Below, piece after piece: positions 63,611 through 64,000 of a stretch of DNA of 64,000 bases (position 1 is its first letter; every line of letters begins with the position of its first letter). The position numbers and the translations under genes were made by a program. Origin of the DNA: Azorinus chamasolen (Eukaryota > Mollusca > Bivalvia > Cardiida > Solecurtidae); the NCBI GenBank assembly GCA_963576725.1, contig OY755247.1, positions 17,982,526 through 18,046,525 of the forward strand. Reading direction: 5' to 3'. The notes beneath the pieces are model-generated. The model searched no databases. It worked only from the letters and a program-made list of their open reading frames with translations, and was not told the DNA's origin.

Positions 63611-63979
63611 TTAATCCTTTACTTGATGAATATTCAGACAAGACTCAATCAGTTATGAATATTAATTTTCTGGTATTGAAAGTATAAAAAAGGAAATTTA
63701 TTACCACGGCAACCAGCGGAGAATCAGATCTGTAGCATTTAAGCAAGCAAAGAAGACCTTGATCAGACAGCTCCTACAGCTGGCATTTGATCTGTGTCTA
63801 CACTTCTTACAAACACACTGTCAGATCAATGTCTACTGTGTTTGTTTATGGAATAATATAGATCTGTTTCTTCAGTTTTTACCAGAGCCAAAACTTTTCT
63901 TCATCAAATGCCATTATAAATATTACATATATGTTAATATATATCCATGTAAACGAATATTCAACATGTGAAGGGTTAA
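63611..63979. mobile_element. Family B composite with a long arm at both ends
   Basis: Left TAATCCTTTACTTGATGAAT with GGAGAATCAGATCTGTAG and hairpin CAGACAGCTCCTACAGCTG. Right GTCTACTGTGTTTGTTTATG, ATAGATCTGTTTCTTCAG, ATTCAACATGTGAAGGGTTAA. Both sides read as the long arm of family B. Confidence 0.75.
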
Positions 63980-64000
63980 CCCATTCCCTCATATTGACGA
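63976..64000 (+). mobile_element. Family A MITE, cut by the window end
   Basis: TTAACCCATTCCCTCATATT then GACGA, sharing its TTAA with the element before it. Confidence 0.85.

Overview
The window is eukaryotic, AT-rich, intron-containing and packed with transposon remnants. The kinds of dispersed repeat present suggest a marine invertebrate, most likely a bivalve mollusc. That is an inference from repeat style and from one metazoan-type gene; the species cannot be fixed from the sequence alone. There are no bacterial-style operons, no CRISPR array and no rRNA.

One host gene is recognisable, at the right-hand end on the + strand (55911-61885, continuing past the window). It is the 5' part of a mitochondrial family III CoA-transferase, SUGCT (succinyl-CoA:glutarate CoA-transferase). 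Five exons with GT/AG borders and compatible phases encode about 154 residues: an arginine-rich presequence, then the start of the CaiB/BaiF fold. The catalytic part lies beyond the window. The introns are largely made of miniature transposons.

The largest mobile element is an L1/Tx1-type LINE on the - strand (38102-43145). Its 5' end can be fixed exactly because a second, 5'-end-only copy lies at 35954-36187. It has a 6-bp target duplication, an apurinic endonuclease reading frame and a reverse transcriptase broken by at least five frameshifts.

Most of the remainder is non-autonomous, palindromic MITE-like elements of about 80-330 bp. I name the families for this window only. Families A, B, C, G, H and I end in TTAACCC...GGGTTAA-type ends and sit at TTAA, as piggyBac-like elements do. 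Family D begins CAGTnnAACC, ends in the inverse and is flanked by TA, as pogo/Tc1-mariner-like elements are. E is a palindrome family with ends near CAGAGCTCCAGATAAG. F is a long inverted repeat ending in CATGCTTATAAAAC. Single examples resemble hAT (8-bp duplication) and Mutator (9-10 bp duplication) MITEs. Strand symbols on these elements give orientation only. For A, + means the arm with AAGTCACTTT comes first. For B, C, G and I, + means the hairpin lies near the left end.

Region by region: 1-5 kb is mostly unassigned, with a tRNA-like relic and first MITEs; 5-24 kb has scattered A-E MITEs, a Mutator-like MITE and an 81-bp tandem array; 24.3-27.6 kb is a block of tandem and complex repeats; 28-38 kb is dense A/B/D MITEs with nesting; 38-43 kb is the LINE; 43-55 kb is LTR-like and hAT-like remnants, MITE clusters and a tRNA-like relic; 55.9-64 kb is SUGCT with MITE-filled introns.

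The most unusual signal is that families with different ends and target sites share the same hairpin apex, GCTCCTATAGGAGC. Five TTAA families also keep strand asymmetries at fixed positions in an otherwise perfect stem. Hairpins are lost, multiplied or used as insertion points across several families, so they look like interchangeable modules.
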